43,615 nucleotides of DNA from Chloroflexota bacterium (GCA_023480825.1 JAMCWQ010000098.1:1-43615), one strand, 5' to 3'. Shown: positions 8,861 to 17,271, counted from the first letter of the stretch. Notes: a model not told the origin generated them from the letters alone. Made by a program: numbers and translations.

Positions 8861-9346
8861 TCAGAGCTCATAGACCAGAGATCCAGCATAGCGGTAGCCT
8901 CTCCAATCCTCGGCCAGCCCACGGCGGACCGGGTTGTTTAGGACATAGGCTATCGCTTCCCCGAGGTCCTCGTCGTCGCGGAGAAAGTGATCCCAAAAGC
9001 TTCTTTGCCAAAATGCGCCGGTTACTCCGCATTGCCAAGATGCTCTCTGGGCAAGATTTTTGTACTGCCCGACAAAGGTTATGATGTCACATGTGGGTGA
9101 TGCCTCAGTAACGAGATGCACATGATCGGGCATGACACAGTAAGCATAGACTGGGACGGCCGTTCGCTCGGCATGGGCCGACAGCGTGTCGACAGCAGCT
9201 TGCGCCACTATTGGTGATCGAAAGACAGGAAGCTGGTCTTTGACGGCTATCGTTATGGAGCAGATAGCGCCGGCAATCCGATATGTATCCTCATCGAGTC
9301 TGATTCTCCTACGGTTGGGAAGGGATACATTATGTTCGTGTTGCAC
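8861..9346 (-). CDS. REP-associated tyrosine transposase (RAYT, Y1/IS200-like)
   Basis: A 161-residue single-domain HUH transposase. The metal-binding HUH motif is HVH (75-77) in YCVMPDHVHLV. The C-terminal half has FWQRSFWDHFLRDDEDLGEAIAYVLNNPVRRGL, the RAYT signature. Tyr134 in AYVLNNP aligns with the catalytic tyrosine of TnpA-REP proteins, so the active site looks complete. It is a single gene without flanking IS ends, surrounded by GTAG-headed hairpins that are its likely substrates. It is co-directional with the ATPase upstream and the helicase 3 bp downstream, so it has become part of a repair gene run. Confidence 0.9.
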   Translation of the reverse strand: MQHEHNVSLPNRRRIRLDEDTYRIAGAICSITIAVKDQLPVFRSPIVAQAAVDTLSAHAERTAVPVYAYCVMPDHVHLVTEASPTCDIITFVGQYKNLAQRASWQCGVTGAFWQRSFWDHFLRDDEDLGEAIAYVLNNPVRRGLAEDWRGYRYAGSLVYEL

Positions 9347-9391
9347 TATCGAGACGCTCCCTCTGCGCGCTGCAGCAATAATTCTGAAGTA

Positions 9392-9419
9392 GCCCGCGCT
9401 TTTCTATCCCCCATGTCCA
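9392..9419. repeat. 28-bp inverted copy of part of the adjacent ATPase gene
   Basis: The reverse complement of 9392-9419 is identical over 28 bp to 9835-9862, which lies inside the ATPase reading frame and encodes the ARAFLSPMS region. The copy lies 46 bp upstream of the RAYT start and immediately before a REP-like hairpin. Confidence 0.85.
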
Positions 9420-9421
9420 GC

Positions 9422-9447
9422 GGGCGGGGACAAGCCGCCGCCCCTAC
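9422..9447 (-). repeat. REP-like palindrome
   Basis: Plus-strand view: GGGCGG (9422-9427), loop with ACAAG, CCGCCC (9438-9443), CTAC (9444-9447); on the minus strand this reads GTAG followed by the hairpin. It is followed at 9458-9500 by GGCCTGGCGGCC and CCCGATAAATCGGGACCTACAG, segments also found around 22625 and 39548-39590. Confidence 0.7.
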
Positions 9448-9514
9448 GTTTCAAGGTTGCCGGCCTGGCGGCCGGCGCCCCGATAAATCGGGACCTACAG
9501 GGTCACCTTCCTCG

Positions 9515-11677
9515 TCACCCTCCTGCCGCGGGTAGGGTGATCACCTGGTCGGCGAAGTGATCGTATTGGTCTGAGCAGGTGAAGAGCAGAACCTGGTACC
9601 CTTGCGAAATCTCCTTCAGCAGCTCCATGGCCCTCTGCCTCCGACCGGCGTCAAAGGTAACAAATGGATCGTCGAGCAGAATAGGCGGCTTGCGGCCGTT
9701 CAGGACCAAGCGCATCAGTCCCAACCGGGCAGCCAGGTAGAACTGGTCGATGGTCGCCCGGCTGAGAGCGGTGATAGGCACCGGCCCGCCACTGTCCGGA
9801 GAGACGACGCTGATAGACAAGGTGTTCCGGTCGATGGACATGGGGGATAGAAAAGCGCGGGCCATCCTCTCTACATGTTGCCCGACTTCCGCCTCCAAGG
9901 CCACGGTGGCGGATACCATTGTCTCCGAGTGCGCCTGCCGGATTCCTTCGATGGCCAGCTCCACAACGCGCTTGCGCCGCATGAGGATGTCGAGCCGGTG
10001 TTGTAGCTCTCCCGCTTTCTCCTCCAGCGTGGTCAGCTCCTCGGGGTCCAACTTCGCGGTGTCGATGGCCCCTTTCAGACCCGAGATCTCGTCGCGCAGG
10101 GAGCTTTGCTGCCTTTGGAGTCCACTCAAGTCCATTTTCAGCCGGCCCAGAACACCGGCCGGGTCGGAGTCCTGTCCGGCGGCTCCACTGCTCTCGTCGA
10201 AAACGTAGCGCCGTATTGGCTGGAGGAGCGTCGACCGCAACTGCAGCAGGGCGTCCCGCCGCTGCTGGATCTCCAGAGCTAATAAGGAATGCTTTTCCTC
10301 GAAGCGCTTCCAAGGCGACGCCCAGGCAGCCGGCGGGGTATCTGGAGGTATTCCAAGGGTAGCGGCAAGCTCGGTGCGCGCCGCCGCCAGAGTGGCAGTA
10401 GCGCCCAAATAGCGATTCCGGCCCTCGGCCAATTCATTTGCAGACGAGAACCCGTACTTCTGTAGCACTTGGTCCAGCGCCGTCCTCGTGCCAGCCACGG
10501 CGCGCCGGTGCTCGTCGAGCTCGCTTTCCAGGGCCCGGGCCACCAGGTATTCTCGCATCTGCAGCGCCGAATAGACGACGCCGCAGAGCCCGGCGATGGC
10601 TAGTATTGCCAGGTAAGGGGCGGCGAAGAACCCGGCCATCCCGGCGACTAGCAGGGCGATGCTGACGGCCAGTAGAGCCGGGGCGATCCGCCCCCGCCCG
10701 CCACCCAGTTTCCGGTATCGCTGCTCCTGCTTTTCCAGCAATTGCTCCTCGGCCTTGAGGCGGGCGGCCAAATCACCTGCTTGGGAGAGATCGGGCTCTG
10801 CTTTGGCGAAGGCTGCCAGCTCCTCGAGCTCCCGGGTCGCGCTTCGTATGCGGTCGCACTGCTCGGTGGCGAGCCGGAACCGGGCATATTTCTCCATCAA
10901 TTGCCCAATTTCGTCCTTCAGGTCGACGGCTCGCCGGTTGGCTTGCAGCATCTCTTCTTGGTGAGCTGTCTCCTCTTCGATGCGGCTCATTTCCTGGAGC
11001 TTGTCCGCCAGCCGGGCTTTCTGGCCGTCAAGGGCGGCGAGTTGGGCGGAAAGCTCCTGGCGACGGTTTTCCACCTGGTCCAGCTCATCCCGGAGCTGTC
11101 TTACCGGACCGGGGTTCTTCGCGGGAGAAGACAAACCCACGGAGAGAGAGCGCAAATACTCCTCCAGCTTCTGGACCGCCGAAGACGAGCTTACGTCGTT
11201 CCCTCCGGTGACGGTCGCTTGCAGCCGGTCACTCAGCTCTCGCCGCCCTTCGGCAACATCCGGCAGCTCGTCGTGAGCCACGCAGGCGGTGCTGGAAAAT
11301 AAGGCTTTCGTGGAGCATCCAAGCCAGTCTGCCAGCCGGGAGGCTATAGCCTTGGCATCGGTCAAGGGGGTGGGCAAAGCCTGCCCCGATAGCGACTGGA
11401 CGTGATTTTCGAAATCACGCTGCAGCAGGTAAGTCTCGCCATCCACCTCAAAATCCAGCGCCAGCTCATACATGTGCTCCGACTGCCATTTCATCAGCTC
11501 GCGCAGCGTCCGGTTGCTCGATTTCGCGTTCTCGAAGAGGCAGGTCTGGATCGCGGCGTGGACAGTGGATTTCCCGGCCTCGTTGGGACCTTTGATGATG
11601 TTGATGCCCGGCCCGGCGGAGGTTTCCAACTCTCCGAAGCGCTTGAAGCGTTTTGCAGTTAGGCGGCGGATTATCAC
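9515..11677 (-). CDS. SMC/SbcC-like AAA ATPase (YhaN-type), partner of the SbcD-like nuclease
   Basis: A 720-residue protein. Its N-terminal ABC half has Walker A GPNEAGKST (about 31-39). Long Arg/Glu/Gln-rich coiled-coil segments occupy about 170-310 and 380-560. Between them are two hydrophobic stretches (ALLAVSIALLVAGMAGFF and YLAILAIAGLCGVVYSAL), as in YhaN. The C-terminal half has an ABC-signature-like LSRATIDQFYLAARLGL and Walker B PILLDDPFVTFD. At 720 aa it is shorter than SbcC/Rad50. It overlaps the SbcD-like gene by 4 bp (ATGA), so the two are coupled and probably form an SbcCD/Rad50-Mre11-like or YhaO/YhaN complex. The membrane segments suggest membrane association (inference). Confidence 0.88.
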   Translation of the reverse strand: MIIRRLTAKRFKRFGELETSAGPGINIIKGPNEAGKSTVHAAIQTCLFENAKSSNRTLRELMKWQSEHMYELALDFEVDGETYLLQRDFENHVQSLSGQALPTPLTDAKAIASRLADWLGCSTKALFSSTACVAHDELPDVAEGRRELSDRLQATVTGGNDVSSSSAVQKLEEYLRSLSVGLSSPAKNPGPVRQLRDELDQVENRRQELSAQLAALDGQKARLADKLQEMSRIEEETAHQEEMLQANRRAVDLKDEIGQLMEKYARFRLATEQCDRIRSATRELEELAAFAKAEPDLSQAGDLAARLKAEEQLLEKQEQRYRKLGGGRGRIAPALLAVSIALLVAGMAGFFAAPYLAILAIAGLCGVVYSALQMREYLVARALESELDEHRRAVAGTRTALDQVLQKYGFSSANELAEGRNRYLGATATLAAARTELAATLGIPPDTPPAAWASPWKRFEEKHSLLALEIQQRRDALLQLRSTLLQPIRRYVFDESSGAAGQDSDPAGVLGRLKMDLSGLQRQQSSLRDEISGLKGAIDTAKLDPEELTTLEEKAGELQHRLDILMRRKRVVELAIEGIRQAHSETMVSATVALEAEVGQHVERMARAFLSPMSIDRNTLSISVVSPDSGGPVPITALSRATIDQFYLAARLGLMRLVLNGRKPPILLDDPFVTFDAGRRQRAMELLKEISQGYQVLLFTCSDQYDHFADQVITLPAAGG

Positions 11678-12792
11678 CGGAGCACCTCCCGGCCTTGGAG
11701 AAGGGCGACCCCCAGCCGCAGCGCTTCTTCATATTCAGAGGCCTCTCCGGCGCTCGCCGAGGCAATGCGTTGTTGCATGAGCCGCACATAGCGGCCCACC
11801 ACTGTCTCTGGAGCGAAAGAGTTGATATCGACCTCGCTCAGGGCGGCATGGGAATGGTCCACTATTCTCAGAGCGAAGAACTCATCCTCCAGCGCTCTCT
11901 CCATTTCCTCAACATCCAACTGAAAGTCGAGAGCCTGCAATCCCTCGAGGCTGACCTCCAGTATGAGGCTTCTATCGGCCAGAGCGGCGATGGACTCGCG
12001 AACCGCGGCGGGCGATATTGCCGTATCCAGGGGTATTCGCAGGCGCTCGAAACGGCGCGACCCAACTTGAACTGGCTGGATAGAGACATCGCCGCTACGC
12101 TCGATATTCACAAGGACCACCTTCCCCGCTCCTGCTTGATCGAGATCGATCACTTCCGGCGCGCCGGAGTAGCAGGCTTTGGTGGAGCCACAGGTGAATT
12201 CGGAGAAGGAGTGCCAATGGCCAAGGGCCAGGTAATTCAGGCCGCTGGCTGCCACCTCCTCCCGGGTGACCATTAGGCTGTCACCTTCGACCCGGTCCGG
12301 AATATGGAACGAGCAATGCGCGATCCCGATTTGCAGCGCCGCCTCTTCCAGACGAAGGGACCGCAGGGGGCTGACCCCGGCTCCATCGGGCGGAAGCAAG
12401 CCGTATACGACGGCATCCAGCTCGGGAAGACGTAGGGTACTGGATTCGCCAGCGAGGATCCTGAGCGCCGGGCAGTGCCCGGCGAAATCGTAGGCATTGT
12501 AGACGGAACGCGGTTCGATGGGGTCGTGAGTGCCGGGAATAAGGCAGGTAGTGATGCCGGCATCTCCAACCTTCCTAAGAATTCTTATTGCTTCTTGCAC
12601 ATAGAAGGGAGGCGGGTTGTTGGAATCGAAGAGGTCGCCGGCAATAATGAATAGGTCGGAATGCTGGGCGATGGCCAGGCTGGCGACCTGCTCGAAGGTG
12701 CGCAACAGCTGGCGGCGATGCTCCTGTCCCTTGTCCCCAAGGCTGAGAAATTTGGCGCCGAGATGAACGTCGGCGGTATGGAGAATCCTCAT
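11674..12792 (-). CDS. SbcD/YhaO-like metallophosphoesterase (DNA repair exonuclease)
   Basis: A 372-residue calcineurin-like phosphoesterase of the Mre11/SbcD/YhaO group. Metal-binding motifs in order: HTADVHLG (6-13), AGDLFDS, PGTHDP (in place of the usual GNHD), an AHCSFH segment, and ALGHWHS. The C-terminal half is the capping region. It is the first gene of a minus-strand run, and its stop overlaps the ATPase start by 4 bp. The predicted Mn-dependent exo/endonuclease activity acts on blocked or hairpin DNA ends with the ATPase. This could bear on the many hairpins in this genome (inference). Divergent from polX, with 252 bp between them. Confidence 0.9.
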   Translation of the reverse strand: MRILHTADVHLGAKFLSLGDKGQEHRRQLLRTFEQVASLAIAQHSDLFIIAGDLFDSNNPPPFYVQEAIRILRKVGDAGITTCLIPGTHDPIEPRSVYNAYDFAGHCPALRILAGESSTLRLPELDAVVYGLLPPDGAGVSPLRSLRLEEAALQIGIAHCSFHIPDRVEGDSLMVTREEVAASGLNYLALGHWHSFSEFTCGSTKACYSGAPEVIDLDQAGAGKVVLVNIERSGDVSIQPVQVGSRRFERLRIPLDTAISPAAVRESIAALADRSLILEVSLEGLQALDFQLDVEEMERALEDEFFALRIVDHSHAALSEVDINSFAPETVVGRYVRLMQQRIASASAGEASEYEEALRLGVALLQGREVLR

Positions 12793-13044
12793 CGGTTGAT
12801 CTCCGCGACGAAAGATGGAAGTTTGCCCTTATGAGGGTACGGCCACGCTGCCCGAGACGAGCATCCTCACCGTCGGGGCCGCTCCGCGAGTATAGCACCG
12901 GAGGGGGGAAAGTCAATAGAAGGCCGGTTCCCCTCTTACCCAATGCTGTCTTCCGCCCCGTAACCCGGCGGCCCCCCTCTGGACGGGCCAGCATGACACA
13001 AGCCGCACATCCGTTGTATATTTGATGGGGAGGAGTTCCGAATC

Positions 13045-14769
13045 ATGTCCAACGCGGAGATCTCCGAGATCCTGAACCGCATCGCCGAGTTGCTGGAGAT
13101 CAAGGGGGAATCGCGCTATCGCATCTACGCCTACCAGCGCGCCGCCGAAGCAATAGCCAGCGAGCCGGTCGATGCCCGAACCTTGATGGAACAGGGCAGA
13201 CTTGAGAATGTGCCGGGCATCGGGAAAAGCATCGCCGCCAAAATCACCGAACTGCTGAAGACCGGCCACTTAAAGTATTATGAGGACCTGCAGGCCGGTT
13301 TGCCCAGCGCCATAGTGCACTTGATGGAGGTCCCCGGCATCGGCCCCAAGACGGCCATGAGGCTCTACAATGAGCTGGGTATAACCTCCGTTGCAGAGCT
13401 GGAGGCGGCGGCTAGAGCCGGTCGAATAAGCGGCCTGCCGGGCTACGGTCCCAAAACGGAAGAGAACATCCTTCGCGATGTCCACAACCTGCGGCTGCAT
13501 GAGGAGCGCAGGCTGTTGGGAGAAGTGCTTCCGGTGGTCGCGGATATGATCGCCGCGCTCCGGTCCGTTCCCGGCATACGCAATATCGTGCCGGCGGGGA
13601 GCATCCGGCGAATGGAGGAAACCGTCGGGGACATCGACCTCGTAGCCACTGCCGGCGACCCGGCCAAAGCCGTCCAGGCTTTTGTGAAGTTGCCGCAGGT
13701 GCGCGAGGTGCTGGGGCAGGGCCCAACCAAGGCAACGGTTGTCCTTCGCAATGGCATACAGGCGGACATACGGGTTGTTCCCGATGAGGCCTTCGGCTCG
13801 CTGCTGCAGCACTTCACCGGCAACAAAGCGCACAACATCATCCTCCGGGAATACGCTAAGTCCAAGGGCTATAGCATTAGCGAGTACGGGATCACCGACC
13901 TCAGGACCGGCACGATCAAGCCCTATGCTGACGAAAATGAGGTTTATGAGTCTCTGGGGCTGCAGCCCATGCCGCCGGAGATCCGGCTGGGCACCAATGA
14001 AATAGAGCGAGCGGCCAGGCACGATATTCCCCGGCTGGTGACACTCGCCGACATCAAGGGCGACCTGCACGTCCATTCCGACTGGAGCGATGGAGTCGCC
14101 TCGATTGAAGACCTGGCTCGAGGCGCCAAGGCCATGGGCTACGAATACATAGCCATCTGCGATCATTCGGCGAGCCTGGCCATCGCCAACGGACTCAGCG
14201 CGGAGCGGCTGCGAAAGCAAATAGACACCGTTCGCCGGCTGAACGAAGCGGATCCCTCGTTCCGTATCCTCACCGGCATCGAGGCCAATATTCGCGGCGA
14301 CGGTACAGTGGAGGTGCCCGAGGAACTGCTGGGCGAAATCGATGTTGTGGTGGCCAGCATTCATTCAGGGCTCAGCCAGTCTTCTGAGAAGATAACGACC
14401 CGGCTGACCAAGGCTATCCATCAACCCTTTGTGGCCGTAATCGGCCACCCCACGGGCAGAATTCTCGGACACCGCGAGCCCTCAATGGTCGATCTGGGTG
14501 CGATCTTCGCCCAAGCCGCCGGGCAGAGAACTGCCATGGAGATCAATGGGATTCCGGACCGGCTGGACCTGCGGGACGTGCAGGCTCGCCAGGCGATGGA
14601 GGCGGGGGCCATTCTCTCCACGAATTCCGACGCCCATTCAGTTGACCAATTATCGCAGATGCTGTACGCTGTGGCAGTAGCGCGGCGTGGATGGCTCGAA
14701 GCTCGCCACATTTTGAACACCAAGCCGCTGGGCGAGCTGCTGGAATGGCTGCGAGCCCGCCGCAAGTGA
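13045..14769 (+). CDS. polX: Family X DNA polymerase / 3'-5' exonuclease with PHP domain
   Basis: 574 residues in the standard bacterial PolX layout. An N-terminal HhH 8-kDa-like domain has VPGIGKSIAAKI and VPGIGPKTAMRL. The Pol-beta palm has GSIRR...GDIDLV (D196, D198) and a third acidic residue, D241, in QADIRVV. The C-terminal PHP domain starts GDLHVHSDWSDG (HVH 342-344) and contains ICDHS, TGIEANI, ASIHSG, IGHPTGR and NSDAHS, so the metal ligands are present. Role: base-excision gap filling and 3' end processing. The ribosome site GGGGAGGAG lies just before the ATG. The next gene, another repair nuclease, starts 37 bp downstream, so they are probably one operon. Confidence 0.95.
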   Translation: MSNAEISEILNRIAELLEIKGESRYRIYAYQRAAEAIASEPVDARTLMEQGRLENVPGIGKSIAAKITELLKTGHLKYYEDLQAGLPSAIVHLMEVPGIGPKTAMRLYNELGITSVAELEAAARAGRISGLPGYGPKTEENILRDVHNLRLHEERRLLGEVLPVVADMIAALRSVPGIRNIVPAGSIRRMEETVGDIDLVATAGDPAKAVQAFVKLPQVREVLGQGPTKATVVLRNGIQADIRVVPDEAFGSLLQHFTGNKAHNIILREYAKSKGYSISEYGITDLRTGTIKPYADENEVYESLGLQPMPPEIRLGTNEIERAARHDIPRLVTLADIKGDLHVHSDWSDGVASIEDLARGAKAMGYEYIAICDHSASLAIANGLSAERLRKQIDTVRRLNEADPSFRILTGIEANIRGDGTVEVPEELLGEIDVVVASIHSGLSQSSEKITTRLTKAIHQPFVAVIGHPTGRILGHREPSMVDLGAIFAQAAGQRTAMEINGIPDRLDLRDVQARQAMEAGAILSTNSDAHSVDQLSQMLYAVAVARRGWLEARHILNTKPLGELLEWLRARRK

Positions 14770-14806
14770 TGTAAGATACTCGTCCTCAGAAGAAGGGACC
14801 CCCATC

Positions 14807-16570
14807 TTGGGCGACGATTTTGCCCGGAGTCTGACAGGCCATACGCTCTGGTCTCCCGCCGCCGGGACCGCGGAGACCGGACCGGAACTGATGGTGCCCA
14901 AGGGGCTGCGAGGCCAACCTTTCGTGGTGGTGGATCTAGAGACCACAGGACCGAGTGCGCTGCTGGACCACGTCATCGAGGTAGCGGCCCTACGCGTCGA
15001 GGGAGGCCGGGTGGTCGACCGTTTTGAGAGCCTCGTGGACCCCGGCGTCTCCATCCCGCCATTCATCACCTCACTTACCGGCATAGATGACGACATGGTG
15101 CAGGGCAAGCCCAGGTGGCACGAAATCGCGCCCTCGTTATTCGCCTTCCTCGCCGGGGCGATCTTCGTGGCTCATAACGCGGGATTCGATCACGGCTTCC
15201 TGAAACAGGAGTTTCGCCGGCTGAAAATGACCTACGACAGCCAGCGGCTGTGCACCGTCCGCTTGTCCCGGCGCGTCTTTCCGGGGCTGGGCAGCTACTC
15301 GCTGGACTCGATTATCTCCCACCTCGGCATCAACTGCTCCAGCCGCCACCGGGCGGGCGGCGACGCCGATGCGACCTGTGAGCTGCTGCTAAGGATACTG
15401 TCGGAGATGTCCGGATTTGGCATCGAGGAGGCGGAGGATTTGCTCCGCTTCCAGGAGACGCCCAGCCGGAAATGCGCCGATATGCGCGATGGCGAGCGTC
15501 TGGTGGCCCATCTGCCTTCCGCCTGTGGCGTGTACATGATGAAGGACGAGCAGGGCCATGTCATCTACGTCGGCAAGTCCACGAACATTCGCCGGCGGGT
15601 GCGTGAGCATTTCCGGGCAGAGACCAACGGGCAGCGGCGGCTGCGCAAGCGCCTGCGCTTTGTCAAGCAGGTGGACTACATCGAGACCGCTTCGGAGCTC
15701 GAGGCGCTGCTTGTGGAATCCCGCCTTATCAAGCACTGCCTGCCGGAGGGCAACAAACTCCAGCGAGATTACGAATCCTACCCCTTCATCAAGATCAATA
15801 TCAATGAGAAATTCCCGCGGGTGGAGTTCACCCGCGAGCCGCAGGACGATGGCGTCCGCTACTTCGGGCCCTTCACGCAATCCTCTCTTGTCGACGCCGC
15901 GGTAGACGCCGTGCGGGATGAATTCCGCCTGCGCACCTGCGCCCGGCGCTTTGGCCAGAAGGAAGGTAGCTGCGCCCGGCGGGATATGGGCCGCTGCCTG
16001 GCGCCGTGCTCCGGCGAAATCAGCCGGGAAGAGTACATGGAACGGATCGAAGAGGCCATGCGTCTTCTCTCGGGCCACGGGAGCACCTATCTACAGACCA
16101 TGGAAGAGCGGATGAATACCTTTGCCGAGGAATGGCGCTTCGAAGAGGCGGCCGCGCTTAGGGACCGCATAGCCGCTTTGCGGGCCCTGGTGCAGGTGCA
16201 AGAGAAGCTCAACTCCGTCGGCTGTTACGACCTCGTGGCGCTGATGCCCTCGGCGCGGTCCGGTTGGATCCAACTATTCCTGATCCGCCAGGGCCGGCTG
16301 GCGATGCAGGTGGCCTGCCCGCAGGACATCGAGCCGGAAGACGTGCGAAGGCTTTTGCACCAAGTGTATTCGCCGGAGCACCGGACCATGGCCATCTCCA
16401 AGGACGAGGTGGACGAGATGCATATCATCGCCGACTGGCTGCGCCGCGGCGGCGAGGCCCTCCGCAAAATCCCCATTCGCCCCGAACCCGAAAGTCTGGA
16501 AGAGGTGGTGGAAGAAGTGATCCGCGAGCTCAAGAAGGGTGATGCCGCGCTGGCGGAGACTGGCGACTGA
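14807..16570 (+). CDS. DEDDh exonuclease fused to the N-terminal (GIY-YIG) half of UvrC
   Basis: 587 residues starting at TTG, with AGAAGGGA just upstream. ATG at 14891 (codon 29) is an alternative start. Residues 30-200 form a DnaQ-like exonuclease: DLETTG (D43, E45), HNAGFDHGFL, HRAGGDADAT. Residues about 240-330 form a GIY-YIG nuclease (GVY 241-243, YVG 254-256, then KSTNIRRRVREH). Next come the UvrC-type Cys region (CARRF...SCARRDMGRCLAPCSGEI) and a UVR motif (FAEEWRFEEAAALRDRIAAL). The UvrC C-terminal RNase-H-like nuclease and HhH domains are absent, as in Cho-like proteins. This fusion is a known family. Predicted role: incision and trimming in nucleotide excision repair. An mCpol gene follows 33 bp after its stop. 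Confidence 0.92.
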   Translation: MGDDFARSLTGHTLWSPAAGTAETGPELMVPKGLRGQPFVVVDLETTGPSALLDHVIEVAALRVEGGRVVDRFESLVDPGVSIPPFITSLTGIDDDMVQGKPRWHEIAPSLFAFLAGAIFVAHNAGFDHGFLKQEFRRLKMTYDSQRLCTVRLSRRVFPGLGSYSLDSIISHLGINCSSRHRAGGDADATCELLLRILSEMSGFGIEEAEDLLRFQETPSRKCADMRDGERLVAHLPSACGVYMMKDEQGHVIYVGKSTNIRRRVREHFRAETNGQRRLRKRLRFVKQVDYIETASELEALLVESRLIKHCLPEGNKLQRDYESYPFIKININEKFPRVEFTREPQDDGVRYFGPFTQSSLVDAAVDAVRDEFRLRTCARRFGQKEGSCARRDMGRCLAPCSGEISREEYMERIEEAMRLLSGHGSTYLQTMEERMNTFAEEWRFEEAAALRDRIAALRALVQVQEKLNSVGCYDLVALMPSARSGWIQLFLIRQGRLAMQVACPQDIEPEDVRRLLHQVYSPEHRTMAISKDEVDEMHIIADWLRRGGEALRKIPIRPEPESLEEVVEEVIRELKKGDAALAETGD

Positions 16571-16573
16571 TTC

Positions 16574-16590
16574 TTGGCACATCTCTTGCG
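16574..16590 (+). promoter_or_regulatory. Sigma-54-like -24/-12 element upstream of mCpol
   Basis: TTGGCAC with TGGCAC at 16575-16580, five bases, then TTGC at 16586-16589, the canonical -24/-12 spacing. A start site about 12 bases downstream would fall at about 16601, making the mCpol transcript nearly leaderless; no Shine-Dalgarno precedes the ATG at 16604. Elements of the same form lie at 22180 and 32394. Confidence 0.45.
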
Positions 16591-16603
16591 TCCACTACTC
16601 GCC

Positions 16604-17023
16604 ATGAAAGCGTATGTGTACATCGACGGCGACGGTGTGGGAGACAAGCTCGAAGGATACATCATCAACAACGACCTCCAGAGAGCGGCGGAGCTCAGCA
16701 CCCGAATAAACGAGAACCTAAAGGAGATGATCGCCACTCTCCTGGCAAGAGATGTGGAGATCTTCTTTGCAGGCGGAGACAACGTCTTCGCTTGCCTGGA
16801 CCTGGACCGCGAGCTACTGCACCGGCTCTTGAACTCATTCCTCAATTGGACGGGCATCACGGCTTCCGCCGGGGTGGGGACGACACCCGCCGAAGCCTTC
16901 CTGGCCTTGCGGGCCGCCAAGGCCTTGGGTGGTGGCCGGCTCATTGTCCGTGGACTGGACGGCAGCGAAGAAAGAGACCGCACCGGCCAGGCCATCCATG
17001 CGGGGGCGGACGAGGCGCCGTAG
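16604..17023 (+). CDS. mCpol (minimal CRISPR polymerase) domain protein, solitary
   Basis: A 139-residue single-domain protein from the ATG at 16604. A TTG at 16574 would add ten residues, but family members begin as here, MKxYxYIDGD. Palm-domain nucleotidyltransferase features: YIDGDGVGDKLE (D8, D10), then VEIFFAGGDNVFA (57-60, GGDN where Cas10/GGDEF-like enzymes have GGDD or GGDEF), then GITASAGVGTTPAEAFLALRAAKALGGGRLIV. This fits the mCpol family (Burroughs and Aravind), minimal relatives of the Cas10 polymerase predicted to make cyclic nucleotide signals and used in Panoptes-type defence. The first metal-binding Asp of the GGD motif is kept and the second is Asn. No TM effector gene is adjacent: upstream is the DEDDh-UvrC fusion, and downstream is a flavin reductase on the other strand. 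Confidence 0.8.
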   Translation: MKAYVYIDGDGVGDKLEGYIINNDLQRAAELSTRINENLKEMIATLLARDVEIFFAGGDNVFACLDLDRELLHRLLNSFLNWTGITASAGVGTTPAEAFLALRAAKALGGGRLIVRGLDGSEERDRTGQAIHAGADEAP

Positions 17024-17109
17024 ATCGCGTAACGAGAGAGGCCCTCAGACAGCCCCTTTGACAGGACAAAATTCCGATGATGACTGCCTGACAGGAGGAG
17101 ACAACCAGC

Positions 17110-17196
17110 AAGTCCCCCTGATAAGGGGGATTTAGGGGGTTTTATGCCTGTGCTAAGCCCTAACCCCCCTAGCCCCCTCTTGTCAGGGGGGACTTA
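17110..17196. repeat. Nested C5/G5 hairpin element, copy 1
   Basis: AAGTCCCCCTGATAAGGGGG at the left and CCCTCTTGTCAGGGGGGACTT at the right form the outer inverted repeat. An inner pair, TTTAGGGGGTTTT and TAACCCCCCTA, brackets about 20 bases. A related element lies at 23157-23236 with the same CCCTGATAAGGGG / CCCCTTATCAGGGG ends. It lies between the convergent mCpol and flavin reductase genes, where it could also terminate transcription. Confidence 0.7.
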
Positions 17197-17271
17197 GATC
17201 CGTGCGCCGCTGCATCTTGCCCGCGGCCACTGGCTTCTGGCTACTCGTCTTCGCCCCTTGACCCGTTTCCT

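Noticed and set aside
13270-14364. A 364-codon minus-strand frame across polX
   Set aside because: Shadow of PolX; composition repetitive and no motif.
16604-17023. A complete Panoptes or Type III CRISPR system around mCpol
   Set aside because: No two-TM effector, Cas or CARF protein is encoded within the window; only the polymerase-like protein is present.
16604-17023. Diguanylate cyclase (GGDEF) assignment
   Set aside because: The motif is GGDN after DGDGVG and the protein is only 139 aa; size and N-terminus fit mCpol better than GGDEF domains.
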